A stretch of DNA of 53,134 nucleotides from Candidatus Moraniibacteriota bacterium (GTDB lineage Bacteria > Patescibacteriota > Minisyncoccia > Moranbacterales > UBA1568): NCBI GenBank assembly GCA_013334245.1, contig JAAXXZ010000007.1, positions 1-53,134 on the forward strand, in the 5' to 3' direction. Positions 21,318 through 30,295 of this stretch are shown piece after piece; position 1 is the first letter of the stretch, and every line of letters begins with the position of its first letter. Both the position numbers and the translations under genes were made by a program. The notes below the pieces were generated by a model, which saw only the letters and a list, made by a program, of their open reading frames with translations, had not been told where the DNA came from and searched no databases.

Positions 21318-22361
21318 TCAGAAATCCCAGCTACCGTTCATGCTGCTCGACTGCGTATAGTTCACGACCGTGCTCTCGAAGAAATTGCTCCGATCGCCGT
21401 TCGTGTCCTGCAGCCGGTCGAGGTGCTTGTACGGATTGGACACGGCATCGGGATAGAGCGGCCCGAGACCGATCATGGCCAACCGGCTGTTCGCGAGCCA
21501 CCGCGTATACTCGCGCGTCGTGCTCCCGTTCATGCCGGGTATCCGATCGCCGAGGATATGCGTGCTCCATTCGATTTCCTGTTCGACCGCGGTACCCATC
21601 ATTTCGCGGATGATCTCCTCGTTCCAGATGTCCGGAAACTCGAGACGGATCTCCTTCAGGATATTCGCGAATATCGTGATATGCGTCAGCTCGTCGCGAC
21701 GGATATAGGCGATCACGCGTCCCGTCGCGAGCATCTTCATCTTGTCGACCAGCGTATCGAAGAACGCGAAGCCGTTGTAGAAATACACCGACTCAAGCAG
21801 GAAGTTCGCCACGACCGAACGGAAGAAGTTCGCGTCCGACGGCTCCCGCAGGAAGTCCTCGTAGATGGCGCCGATGTATCGGTTCCGTTCAAGCAGCACC
21901 GCGTCGGTACGCCAGAAGTAATAGATCTCGTCGCGCTCCTTGCTGTCCACCACCGACTCGAGGATCGTCGCATACGATTGCGAGTGGATCGCTTCCTGGT
22001 ACGCCTGAATGGCCAATATCAGTTTCACCTCGGGCGAGGTCACATAATCCGAGAGGTGTGGCAGATTGACCGTCTGGATGGAGTCGAGAAAGATCAGGAA
22101 AGACAGTATCCCCTTATACGCCTTTTGTTCCTCGGAAGAAAGGTCCGCCCCGAACATCCGGGCATCGTCCTTGAGGCCCGACACTTTCTCCGGCACCCAG
22201 AAGTTCCCGATCATCACCTGATAGAGCGACTTCGCCCAGGGATACTTCGTGGCGTTCAGGTTGAAGAGCCCGGTCGTATCCCCCTTGATGATCGTCCGCA
22301 CCGCCACGTCGTCGTTCCCTTCCGGGTTAAACATGGGGTTGGCATGCATTTCGTGTCCCAT
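21318..22361 (-). CDS. nrdB: Ribonucleoside-diphosphate reductase beta subunit (class I)
   Basis: FLIFLDSIQTVNLPHL, YQEAIHSQSYATIL (metal ligands and candidate radical Tyr), LLESVYFYNGFAFF, RDELTHI. Start taken at MGHEMHANPMFNPEGN. Confidence 0.93.
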   Translation of the reverse strand: MGHEMHANPMFNPEGNDDVAVRTIIKGDTTGLFNLNATKYPWAKSLYQVMIGNFWVPEKVSGLKDDARMFGADLSSEEQKAYKGILSFLIFLDSIQTVNLPHLSDYVTSPEVKLILAIQAYQEAIHSQSYATILESVVDSKERDEIYYFWRTDAVLLERNRYIGAIYEDFLREPSDANFFRSVVANFLLESVYFYNGFAFFDTLVDKMKMLATGRVIAYIRRDELTHITIFANILKEIRLEFPDIWNEEIIREMMGTAVEQEIEWSTHILGDRIPGMNGSTTREYTRWLANSRLAMIGLGPLYPDAVSNPYKHLDRLQDTNGDRSNFFESTVVNYTQSSSMNGSWDF

Positions 22362-22368
22362 ATGCTTT

Positions 22369-22424
22369 GAATGAAGAATTGAGAATATAGAAGTGAGAAT
22401 TAAGAATGCGGAATAAGGAATTCG
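22369..22424. repeat. Degenerate heptamer-periodic tract (GAATNNN family)
   Basis: GAATGAA GAATTGA GAATATA GAAGTGA GAATTAA GAATGCG GAATAAG GAATTCG, eight consecutive 7-mers. Confidence 0.9.
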
Positions 22425-22465
22425 ACCGGATTGCCTGCGTTGTGTCTCCCTGTTCTTCCTTCTCC

Positions 22466-22555
22466 GTTGTCGGTTGTGAGTTGGTAGTTGAATCTTTTCT
22501 CCCGACATTTCCCGTCCTCCGCTATAAGTTGTTCGTTGTCAGTTGTAAGTTGATT
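22466..22555. repeat. Two heptamer-periodic tracts (GTTGTNN family)
   Basis: GTTGTCG GTTGTGA GTTGGTA GTTGAAT, then GCTATAA GTTGTTC GTTGTCA GTTGTAA GTTGATT, ending next to the nrdA stop. Confidence 0.85.
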
Positions 22556-22556
22556 C

Positions 22557-25172
22557 CTATCCGCTGCAACTCACGCAGTCCTCTTTCACCTCGCCGGAGA
22601 GACTCCGCACGTAATAGACCGTCTTTATTCCTTCGGTCCAGGATCGGACATAGTACTCGTAGAGCTGGGCCGGGCTCGTCCTCGACGGGTCGATCATCCA
22701 CTCGAACGAGATCGACTGATCGATCCACTTGTAGAGCACCGCCATCATGTCGATGACGTCGTCCATGTCCATATGGATATACTCCTTGTAGTGCCAGAAG
22801 TTTTCCGGACTGAGTTTGGGCGCGACGCGCACCGTCGGCGCGGACAGGTTCGTCTCCACGAAGAACTTCTTATAGATCGGCAGCAGTGCCGCCGTCGTAC
22901 CGACCACACCGGCGGTCGAGGTGTTCGGGGCCGGGGCCGTATGGTATGCGAACCGGACACCGTATTCCTTCATGTCGGAAAAGAGTCGTTTCCACGCCGC
23001 GCCGTCCTCGGTATTCTTTTCGAACCACTCCGAATCACGGCCGAGGATCTTTCCGTGGTCGTAGTCGCTCCCTTCGAAAAGCGGGTACCGGCCACGTTCC
23101 TTCGCCAGGTCGACGGACGCGCGATAGGTCGCAAACGCGTATCGTGCGAACAGCCGGTCCACGTTCTCCCGCGCCGCCGCGCTCTCGTAGGCAAGCTTGC
23201 GCGTCGCAAGGTATTCCGCCAGTCCGAGATACCCGAGTCCGACGCTCCGATACCGCATCGCGGTGCGCCTGGCCTCCTGGATCGGGTAGTAGTTGAGCGT
23301 GATCACGTTGTCGAGCATCCGCATCGCGATCGGGATGATCGCATCGATCGTTTCCTTATCGTTCACCTTCGCCACGTTGATGGAGGCAAGGTTGCAGACG
23401 ACCGTATCTCCCGGATCGTATTTGATCAGCACCTTCCCGTCCTCGAGCGTCTCTTCCACGAACTTCGAGGCGGACGTATTCTGACAGATCTCGGTGCAGA
23501 GCTGCGAAGAATAGATGTTGCCCGCATGCCGGTTCGGATTGAGACGGTTCACCGTGTCGCGGAAAAACACGTACGGCATGCCGGTCTCCACCACCGTCTT
23601 CAGGAATTTCTTGAAGAGCTCCTTGGCCGGAACGGTCTTCTTCATGGTCAGCCGGTCGTCGGCCTCCGCCTCGAGATAGAACGCCTCGAACGCGTCGCCG
23701 AAATGGTCCTGCAGGTTCTTCCCGTAGACGCGCCACACCTCGTGCGGATCGAACAGCGTGATGTCGCCGTTCTCCTTGAGCCGTTTCATGAAAAGGTCCG
23801 GAACGGATATCGCCGGGAAGATATCATATGCCTTGGAGCGCACGTCTCCCGTTTCCGTCTGCAAATCGAGGAAGTCGTAGATGTCGTGATGCCAGATATC
23901 GAGCGTCACCGAGATCGCCCCGAGACGGCTGCCGAGCTGGTTCACCGCGATCGCCGTATCATTGATCACCTTGACCCACGGATTCACCCCGCCCGACATG
24001 CCCATGACTCCGCGGATGGCACTGCCGCGCGCGCGGATATTGCCCAAATACACGCCGACGCCTCCGCCGAACTTCGAGATCTGCGCGATATTCTCCACCG
24101 CGTGATAGATCGCACGAAGGTCGTCATCGACGTTCAGCTTGAAACAGCTCGAGAGCTGATGGAACGTCGTCCGCGCGTTCATGAGCGACGGGGTCGCGAG
24201 CGACACCTGCTGCCGTGCGCACGCGAGGTACATGGCGACGGCCGTATCGATCCGTGTCTCTTTCGGCTCCGGCATTGCCAGGAACAATCCCACGAAGAAA
24301 TACATCTCCTGCGGAAGTTCGCGGATGATCTTGTTCGGATTCAGGAGGTAGCGCTTCTGAAGCGACAGTATCGTGGTATAGCCGTACGACAGGTCAAGCG
24401 TCGCGTCGATGCGCGCGGCAGCCGAAAGGATATCTTCGTCGGAATACGCCTCACGGAATTCCTTGGCATAGAGTCCCTTGCCGATATAGTCGCGGAAATG
24501 TGCGAGTACCGCCTCCGGCTTGTAGATATCGCTATGCGAGATGCCACGGTTCCGGCACGCCTCCTTGTAAAGGTTGAAGAGCGCGATACGGCCGGCGACC
24601 TCCTGCCAATGGATGTTTTCCACGGTCACAAGGTCGATACACGTCTTCACCAACAGCTTGTTGATATCCGACGTCTTGATCTCGTCGACGATATTGCGCT
24701 TAAACGCCTCGACGAGGTCCTCGAACCGGCACCACTCTCCGTAGCCCTCGACTGCCCGGTCGAATACGGCACGGATCTTGCCGATCTCGAAGAGCTCCTT
24801 CGAGCCATCGCTCTTGGTCACCTGGAGCGAGCGCTTTTCGAATCGTTCGACCAGCTTCTCCCGGCGCTCGTCGCGCTCCTCGTTTCGCTTCTCGCGATAG
24901 AGGATATACGCTTTGCCGATCTCGTACCGGTTCTCCTTCACGAGATGCTTCTCCACCAGGTCCTGTACGTCCTCCACGTCCACGACGTGTCCCTCGCCCT
25001 TCTCGCCGTGCGCATGCACGAGGTCGGCGACGATGTCATCCGTCATCTTCGCTATGAACGACTTGTCCGTCTCGCCCGTCGCGTCGCAGGCAGCCTCAAT
25101 AGCACGCTCGATTTTCGAGCGGTCGAACGGAGCGAGCTCGCCGCTCCGCAGTTTTATGTCTTTCAGGTTCAT
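22557..25172 (-). CDS. nrdA: Ribonucleoside-diphosphate reductase alpha subunit with N-terminal ATP-cone
   Basis: ATP-cone-like N-terminus (FDRSKIERAIEAACDATGE), catalytic core (SLATPSLMNARTTFHQLSSCF; LCTEICQNTS), C-terminal CVSCSG. Confidence 0.95.
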   Translation of the reverse strand: MNLKDIKLRSGELAPFDRSKIERAIEAACDATGETDKSFIAKMTDDIVADLVHAHGEKGEGHVVDVEDVQDLVEKHLVKENRYEIGKAYILYREKRNEERDERREKLVERFEKRSLQVTKSDGSKELFEIGKIRAVFDRAVEGYGEWCRFEDLVEAFKRNIVDEIKTSDINKLLVKTCIDLVTVENIHWQEVAGRIALFNLYKEACRNRGISHSDIYKPEAVLAHFRDYIGKGLYAKEFREAYSDEDILSAAARIDATLDLSYGYTTILSLQKRYLLNPNKIIRELPQEMYFFVGLFLAMPEPKETRIDTAVAMYLACARQQVSLATPSLMNARTTFHQLSSCFKLNVDDDLRAIYHAVENIAQISKFGGGVGVYLGNIRARGSAIRGVMGMSGGVNPWVKVINDTAIAVNQLGSRLGAISVTLDIWHHDIYDFLDLQTETGDVRSKAYDIFPAISVPDLFMKRLKENGDITLFDPHEVWRVYGKNLQDHFGDAFEAFYLEAEADDRLTMKKTVPAKELFKKFLKTVVETGMPYVFFRDTVNRLNPNRHAGNIYSSQLCTEICQNTSASKFVEETLEDGKVLIKYDPGDTVVCNLASINVAKVNDKETIDAIIPIAMRMLDNVITLNYYPIQEARRTAMRYRSVGLGYLGLAEYLATRKLAYESAAARENVDRLFARYAFATYRASVDLAKERGRYPLFEGSDYDHGKILGRDSEWFEKNTEDGAAWKRLFSDMKEYGVRFAYHTAPAPNTSTAGVVGTTAALLPIYKKFFVETNLSAPTVRVAPKLSPENFWHYKEYIHMDMDDVIDMMAVLYKWIDQSISFEWMIDPSRTSPAQLYEYYVRSWTEGIKTVYYVRSLSGEVKEDCVSCSG

Positions 25173-25449
25173 ATGGTTCGCGCCAGGGAATCGCTCTCAA
25201 ATCTCACCGCACATGAAACCGACAAATCAGCTTGCCGGCTGAAATCCTGAAATTTCGGCTGCAAACGCCTCAAGTATCGTCAGGTTCCGACAGGAGCCTT
25301 CCTCAACTTTTGACGTTTTCGCACGAAATTTAAGGATTTCATCTCGACATGAGATTCGAGAGTGATTCCCATCGCGCGTATCGGATTATATGGATACGGT
25401 TGCCATCCGCTCGCCGACTTCGTCACGCGCCCGCGACTTTCCGAACTGA

Positions 25450-25662
25450 TCAGGAACGGAGACCGGGGCGTGCGAACGGCAAGGGTTTAATCTTCTTTGA
25501 GATTTCGTACCCTCTTTTCACGGCCGCATCCAGTGAGACATCCGACCGCGATACGCCAAAAGGGGCCACGACATGATACACCTTTCCAGGCGCGCACTCA
25601 ACTGTCCGGCACTGGAGCGAAAAAACGACTTGTGTATCGACGCTAATAACAGTATACCACAT
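25450..25662 (-). CDS. Small hypothetical protein
   Basis: MWYTVISVDTQVVFSLQCRTVECAPGKVYHVVAPFGVSRSDVSLDAAVKRGYEISKKIKPLPFARPGLRS; internal start of a longer ORF; no family recognised. Confidence 0.35.
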   Translation of the reverse strand: MWYTVISVDTQVVFSLQCRTVECAPGKVYHVVAPFGVSRSDVSLDAAVKRGYEISKKIKPLPFARPGLRS

Positions 25663-25783
25663 GTTGTTGTTTGAACGATTCAAAACACGATTATGAAATC
25701 GGAAACCAAAAAAACGACCTTTTTGCAGGTCGTCGTCCAGAACATTTATCCGTCGTATGGGAAACCGTATGGCATCGGGCTTC

Positions 25784-26668
25784 TCACTTTCTCGCAAACA
25801 CCAAAAGCGCGATTCCAACGAGAGAGAAAAGAAACCCCAACGATATCTTCACGTAGTGTTTTCTAATATCGATTTCCTTAAAAACGAAGAGTCCTATGGA
25901 AATCGTCCATATCGCGTTCAATTGGATGATCGTGAAGCCGATCGAGGCCGGGATATATTTGTACGATTCCAGCATGAAATAGCTCGCCCCCAAATAGAGC
26001 AGTCCGGCAACCAGTCCGAGGGAAACATTCCTTCTGTCGACTTCCTTGATGCCTTTGGACAAGCTCTTATGAAAAAATACGTACGCGGACAGGCTCGACA
26101 GCATCGCGAAGCTCCAGACGACCTGCTGCGAGTAGACCCCCACATTCGTCGTGACATACTTGTTTATGACTGCAACCGACCCGAATGCCACACCGGAAGC
26201 GGCCGCCATACATATCCCCCTGACATTCCGTCTCGCCTCCTCCTTCGAGTCCGAGACGCTGAAGAATGCGGCGGAAACAAACACAGCCAGTCCTGCAAGA
26301 ACGGCAAAGAACGGATCCGCCTTGGCATATTCTCCCAGCATAACCAGACTCAGGATCACACCGACCGGCCCCTGTAGATTCTTCCATTGGTTGGACCGGG
26401 CGAGTCCGACGGCATCAATCGACCGGATGAACGTGACAAATCCGGCCGCCCAAATGACCCCCGCTAAAGCCGCCCACAACAATGCGAAGGACCAGACTTC
26501 ATGGAATCCCAAAAGGTATTGAGCTAGATACATCGCCAGCGAGCCGAGAAAAAATCCGACGCTCATGAACAGGCTGAAATACGCCGGAGGCTGTGTCGAC
26601 AGTTTTCTTGGAACGACGTATAGACTCAAAAATATCGAGCTGAGTACCGCAAACACGTATCCGATCAT
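25784..26668 (-). CDS. DMT-superfamily transporter (GRP/GlcU-like or EamA-like)
   Basis: About 10 hydrophobic segments; RSNQWKNLQGPVGVILSLVMLGEY resembles the sugar-uptake GRP family. Confidence 0.7.
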   Translation of the reverse strand: MIGYVFAVLSSIFLSLYVVPRKLSTQPPAYFSLFMSVGFFLGSLAMYLAQYLLGFHEVWSFALLWAALAGVIWAAGFVTFIRSIDAVGLARSNQWKNLQGPVGVILSLVMLGEYAKADPFFAVLAGLAVFVSAAFFSVSDSKEEARRNVRGICMAAASGVAFGSVAVINKYVTTNVGVYSQQVVWSFAMLSSLSAYVFFHKSLSKGIKEVDRRNVSLGLVAGLLYLGASYFMLESYKYIPASIGFTIIQLNAIWTISIGLFVFKEIDIRKHYVKISLGFLFSLVGIALLVFARK

Positions 26669-26711
26669 GATAATGAATTGCCTTATTTACAACGCTATCG
26701 CGATAGGAAGT

Positions 26712-27296
26712 TCAAAGATCCGCGAACAGTCCCCTCACCCGTTCATAATCCGGTCGGACTTGCTCGCGGACATCGTCGAAGAATATCTTGTCATGGAAAT
26801 CGCGCTCAATCTTCGGAAGCGCCCAAGCAGATATCTTCTCATTCGTCGCACCGGCGGTTTTCTTTGCTTCCATGGCGTGATCATAGAAGTCGGTCGACAG
26901 GTGCGCGATCGCGTCGGCCGTCGCCATGATCTTTCCCTCGAACGACGCCGGCACATGCCCGTCACGACACCCGTTATATCGGATCGTATCCTTGATGTCC
27001 TCGATCTCAGCCTCCGAAAACGCGGTTTCTCTCAGTAAATCTTCGGCGATTTCCACGCTCCGCTCCAGATGCCTCGGATCGAACCGGCTCATCTCTGAAT
27101 CGGCGATGTCGTGCAATATGGCGGCCGCGACAGCACAGTCCCCGGGGACCCCGTGAATCTTCGACAGCCGCTCGGCATGATCGGCCACGACAAACACGTG
27201 GTACGTGTACAGCCAATCAGCCCACTCGTCACGGTCCGGATGTTTGGCCTCGTACCGTTCCCTGGTTTTTTGTTCCAGCAATTCGATCCTGTTCAT
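26712..27296 (-). CDS. HD-domain phosphohydrolase
   Basis: VFVVADHAERLSKIHGVPGDCAVAAAILHDIADSE, an HD motif. Confidence 0.8.
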   Translation of the reverse strand: MNRIELLEQKTRERYEAKHPDRDEWADWLYTYHVFVVADHAERLSKIHGVPGDCAVAAAILHDIADSEMSRFDPRHLERSVEIAEDLLRETAFSEAEIEDIKDTIRYNGCRDGHVPASFEGKIMATADAIAHLSTDFYDHAMEAKKTAGATNEKISAWALPKIERDFHDKIFFDDVREQVRPDYERVRGLFADL

Positions 27297-27760
27297 AACG
27301 TCAGCTTCTTACAGAGCCAGACCTTGGCATCACTGTGAGAAAAATAATGATCGATTTTCCCAACGGTTTCGAATCCGTGTTTCTTGTAGAAGTTGATCGC
27401 TTTCTGATTGTCGGTGAACACGCAGAGGAGTTCCACGTTCTTCTTCCGACAAATCGCTTCCAGGTTTTCCAGCATCATCGTCCCGTATCCCGATCGTTGC
27501 CGCTTGGGGGTGACCGCCAGATAGTCCAGCCAGCGGACCGTCTTCGGATCCTCATAATCCTGATACAGACCGGAAACACCTATGATCTTTCCGTTATCGG
27601 ACAAGACATGATACTCCGGCTTCAGGACGTGCCTCAATTTCTGGAGGGATAGCTCCATGAGCCACTTCGCCTCGTCCCGGTTGCATGCGGCCCGGGTCTC
27701 CACGACTATTTTCAGGCAATCCGAAATATCTTCCGCCTTCAGTTTCTGGATTTTCAGCAT
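27293..27760 (-). CDS. GNAT family N-acetyltransferase
   Basis: DYLAVTPKRQRSGYGTMMLENLEAICRKKNVELLCVFTDNQKAINFYKKHGFETVGKIDHY. Confidence 0.88.
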   Translation of the reverse strand: MLKIQKLKAEDISDCLKIVVETRAACNRDEAKWLMELSLQKLRHVLKPEYHVLSDNGKIIGVSGLYQDYEDPKTVRWLDYLAVTPKRQRSGYGTMMLENLEAICRKKNVELLCVFTDNQKAINFYKKHGFETVGKIDHYFSHSDAKVWLCKKLTL

Positions 27761-27859
27761 ATATACAGTTCAAAATGTATTTCTACAGTATATCACGGGA
27801 GAATTCCCCTTTCGGACACGCGAAACGCGATACTACTACCCTCAATATTCCTCTTGCAA

Positions 27860-27908
27860 TTCGTCCTCGACGCCTGCCGGCGCCTCGTAGCCCAGGCAGC
27901 GCTGAATG
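27860..27908. repeat. Dispersed repeat, copy A
   Basis: TTCGTCCTCGACGCCTGCCGGCGCCTCGTAGCCCAGGCAGCGCTGAATG; near-identical to 34659..34708. Confidence 0.8.
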
Positions 27909-27969
27909 ATCCGGTCCTTACGTAACGGGAATTCCGTGTCGTTCCGGCCAGAAACCATGACTTCCTCTT

Positions 27970-27998
27970 GTAGAGACGCCCCGTCGGGGCGTCTCTAC
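27970..27998. repeat. 29-nt palindromic element (GTAGAGACGCCCC-GTC-GGGGCGTCTCTAC)
   Basis: Perfect 13-bp arms with a 3-nt loop. Confidence 0.95.
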
Positions 27999-28193
27999 TG
28001 GGGTCTATTGATTTCCATATTCGGTTTTATGTAACGGGAATTCCGCGTCGATTGCTCGTCGACACTCGCTCGCTCCTTGTCCGCGGTGACGCTAAATGCT
28101 CCTTTGGTCGCATTCATCGACGCTCTCCTGCACTGCCTTTCTACTGAAAAGCAGTTTGTTTCGCTTTCACCGGTTCGATTCCCGTACTACCCT

Positions 28194-28235
28194 AGAAATC
28201 AAAAAGATCACCATCTGGTGACCTTTTTGATTTCT
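28194..28235. terminator. Hairpin/terminator abutting the tRNA-Gly(CCC) 3' end
   Basis: AGAAATCAAAAAGATCACC-ATCT-GGTGACCTTTTTGATTTCT with one mismatch. Confidence 0.75.
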
Positions 28236-28238
28236 TGA

Positions 28239-28308
28239 GCGGGTAACGGGAATCGAACCCGTGTCCCTAGCTTGGGAAGCTAGTGTACTACCATTGTACT
28301 ATACCCGC
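28239..28308 (-). tRNA. tRNA-Gly(CCC)
   Basis: Reverse complement GCGGGTATAGTACAATGGTAGTACACTAGCTTCCCAAGCTAGGGACACGGGTTCGATTCCCGTTACCCGC folds as a cloverleaf; loop TTCCCAA gives anticodon CCC. Confidence 0.93.
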
Positions 28309-28324
28309 CTTATTGAAGCGTCTG

Positions 28325-28470
28325 GGAATCGTCCGGCATACGCTACACCACTCGCTCTCCTCGTGGCGTACCCTTTGCATGCCGGGGCGAACCCGTGTCC
28401 ATAGCTTGGCAACGTCGCTCGTGAGCGACGTGCCGAGGGAAGCTAGTGTACTACCAACCACTATACCCGC
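28325..28470 (-). pseudogene. Interrupted tRNA-Gly copy with hairpin insertions in the T-loop and the anticodon loop
   Basis: 5' part matches the tRNA-Gly(CCC) gene with some divergence; a 56-nt insert at 28332..28387 in the T-loop and about 28 nt at 28410..28437 in the anticodon loop; no matching 3' acceptor strand. Confidence 0.85.
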
Positions 28471-28480
28471 CTTCGCTCCG

Positions 28481-28590
28481 CTTCGGCGTGGCAAGCCCGC
28501 CCTGTCACTGCTTCGGCGTGGCTCGGTCCACCTTTCATCAGGACTTCGGCGTAGCGCGCCCGCCTTGATACTTCTTCGGCGAGGCTCTAC
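28481..28590. repeat. Four near-regular CTTCGGCGtgGC repeat units
   Basis: CTTCGGCG starts at 28481, 28511, 28544 and 28574 (spacing 30/33/30), with GC-rich spacers such as GCAAGCCCGCCCTGTCACTG. Confidence 0.75.
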
Positions 28591-28767
28591 CGGCTATATT
28601 GCGTTGTGACTTGTCACATCGCTCGAGAGCGACCGTGACTGCAACATTGTAGCACGGGAATACGTATTGTAAAGGGCGGAGATGAGCGGAATAGGGCGAA
28701 ACGGCGCCTTTCCAAACGCATTTTCGCATGATACACTTTCATCATAATATCGATTTCGAAAATATAC

Positions 28768-30189
28768 ATGAATCCGTTTTTCACGCGCGGACGCGTCATT
28801 GCGATGATTGCCGCCGTCCTCGTGGTCATTGGAGGATTTTTTCTGTATTCGTTCGCGAAAAGCCATAAGCAGGAATTCGCCGTCGGCGGCCTCGCTCTCT
28901 TCGCAAAAGTGACCAAGCTGCTTCCGATTGAGGCGGACACCAAAAAGGAGATTGAGACCGTGAATTCACTCGTCTCGACCTTCACTAAGACGGACGGGGT
29001 TACGCACACGTTCCTTGTCATGCTCCAAAACAACTACGAGCTTCGGCCTGGTGGCGGATTTCTCGGACAGTACGCGATACTTAAGACGAAAGATGGGAAG
29101 ATTGTCTCGTTTTCCGTCGAGGACGCCAATTTGCTCGACCAGCGGATCGAGGCGAAGATTACCCCGCCCTATCCCCTCACCCGCTACATGCAGATAAAGA
29201 AATGGAAGTTCCGCGATTCGAACTGGAGCCCGAGCTTTCCGGAAAACGTCGCCAAGGCTGAATACTTCTACCGACTCGGCGGAGGCGGGGAGAAATTCGA
29301 GGGAGCCATCGCGGTCAACGCGGACGTATTGAACCGCATACTCAGTATCACCGGACCGATCACGATCTCCGGCTACGGTACGTACACGAGTGAGAACGCC
29401 GCGATCGAGCTTGAAGAGGATGTCGAAAAAGCCTATCTTGGCGAAGACGTTCCCGCAGAAACGAAACAAGCTCGCAAAAACGTCATGAAACGTCTCGCCG
29501 CGGAGATCGTCTCACATATCTCCAGCCTCGGCGATCTACGGAAGCTCTCCGACCTCGGACTCGAGGAACTACGGAACAAAAACGTGCAGCTCAACTTCAA
29601 AGACGCATCACTCCAAAAACTCGTCGCGGACGTGCACTGGGACGGGACAGTCGCGACCGACTGGGGATCGGACAAAGACTATCTCATGGTCGTCGATGCC
29701 AATGTCGGCGCGCTGAAGAGCGACTTCTACGTGAAACGCTCTCTCGACTATGTCGTCGACTTTACTCAGGACAAACCGACTGCGACCGTGACCTATACGT
29801 ATGACCATACCGCGACGCGCGGCGACTGGCGGACAAGCGATTACCACACGTACGCACGGGTGATCGTCCCGAAAGGATCGACGTACATCGACGGGACGCG
29901 CGTAAAGACCGGCGGGGTCTCGACAGTGGAGTCGGCCGACTGGAACAAGACCGTCTTCGGGTACAAGGTGGATGCTCTTATAGGCACCACTCTCCCGACA
30001 GGCATCAGTTATACGCTCCCGCCGAGCGTCACTGCTGACCACTACGAGCTCCTTATCCAAAAGCAGTCCGGCACCGGTACCATCCCCGTCAAGGTGACTG
30101 TCCGAACTGCTGAAAAGGAATACGTCCAGACCGCCGACCTCAAAAAAGATCTCCGACTCTCCTTTCAGACGACCGAAGAGAAGCAATAG
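28768..30189 (+). CDS. DUF4012 domain-containing membrane-anchored protein
   Basis: N-terminal TM; LVMLQNNYELRPGGGFLGQYAILKTKDGKIVSFSVEDANLLDQ is characteristic of DUF4012. Confidence 0.85.
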   Translation: MNPFFTRGRVIAMIAAVLVVIGGFFLYSFAKSHKQEFAVGGLALFAKVTKLLPIEADTKKEIETVNSLVSTFTKTDGVTHTFLVMLQNNYELRPGGGFLGQYAILKTKDGKIVSFSVEDANLLDQRIEAKITPPYPLTRYMQIKKWKFRDSNWSPSFPENVAKAEYFYRLGGGGEKFEGAIAVNADVLNRILSITGPITISGYGTYTSENAAIELEEDVEKAYLGEDVPAETKQARKNVMKRLAAEIVSHISSLGDLRKLSDLGLEELRNKNVQLNFKDASLQKLVADVHWDGTVATDWGSDKDYLMVVDANVGALKSDFYVKRSLDYVVDFTQDKPTATVTYTYDHTATRGDWRTSDYHTYARVIVPKGSTYIDGTRVKTGGVSTVESADWNKTVFGYKVDALIGTTLPTGISYTLPPSVTADHYELLIQKQSGTGTIPVKVTVRTAEKEYVQTADLKKDLRLSFQTTEEKQ

Positions 30190-30295
30190 CCGACAGAACC
30201 AGGCGACACACAGATGTTGGCTCGTCGGAAACTATCCGGTTGGCCGGTTGATACTTCTCACAATGAGTGCTAGGCTCAAAATATCTCAGAAACCT

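Noticed and set aside
25180-25345. NrdR box or cobalamin riboswitch upstream of nrdA
   Set aside because: No convincing NrdR-box pair or riboswitch core could be seen by eye.
28481-28590. Possible CRISPR array (units at about 30 nt)
   Set aside because: Repeat core is only about 12 nt, spacers are similar to each other, and there are no cas genes in the window.
28283-28609. 108-aa ORF containing LLRRG repeats
   Set aside because: Runs through the tRNA, the broken tRNA copy and the 30-nt repeats; not a credible gene.
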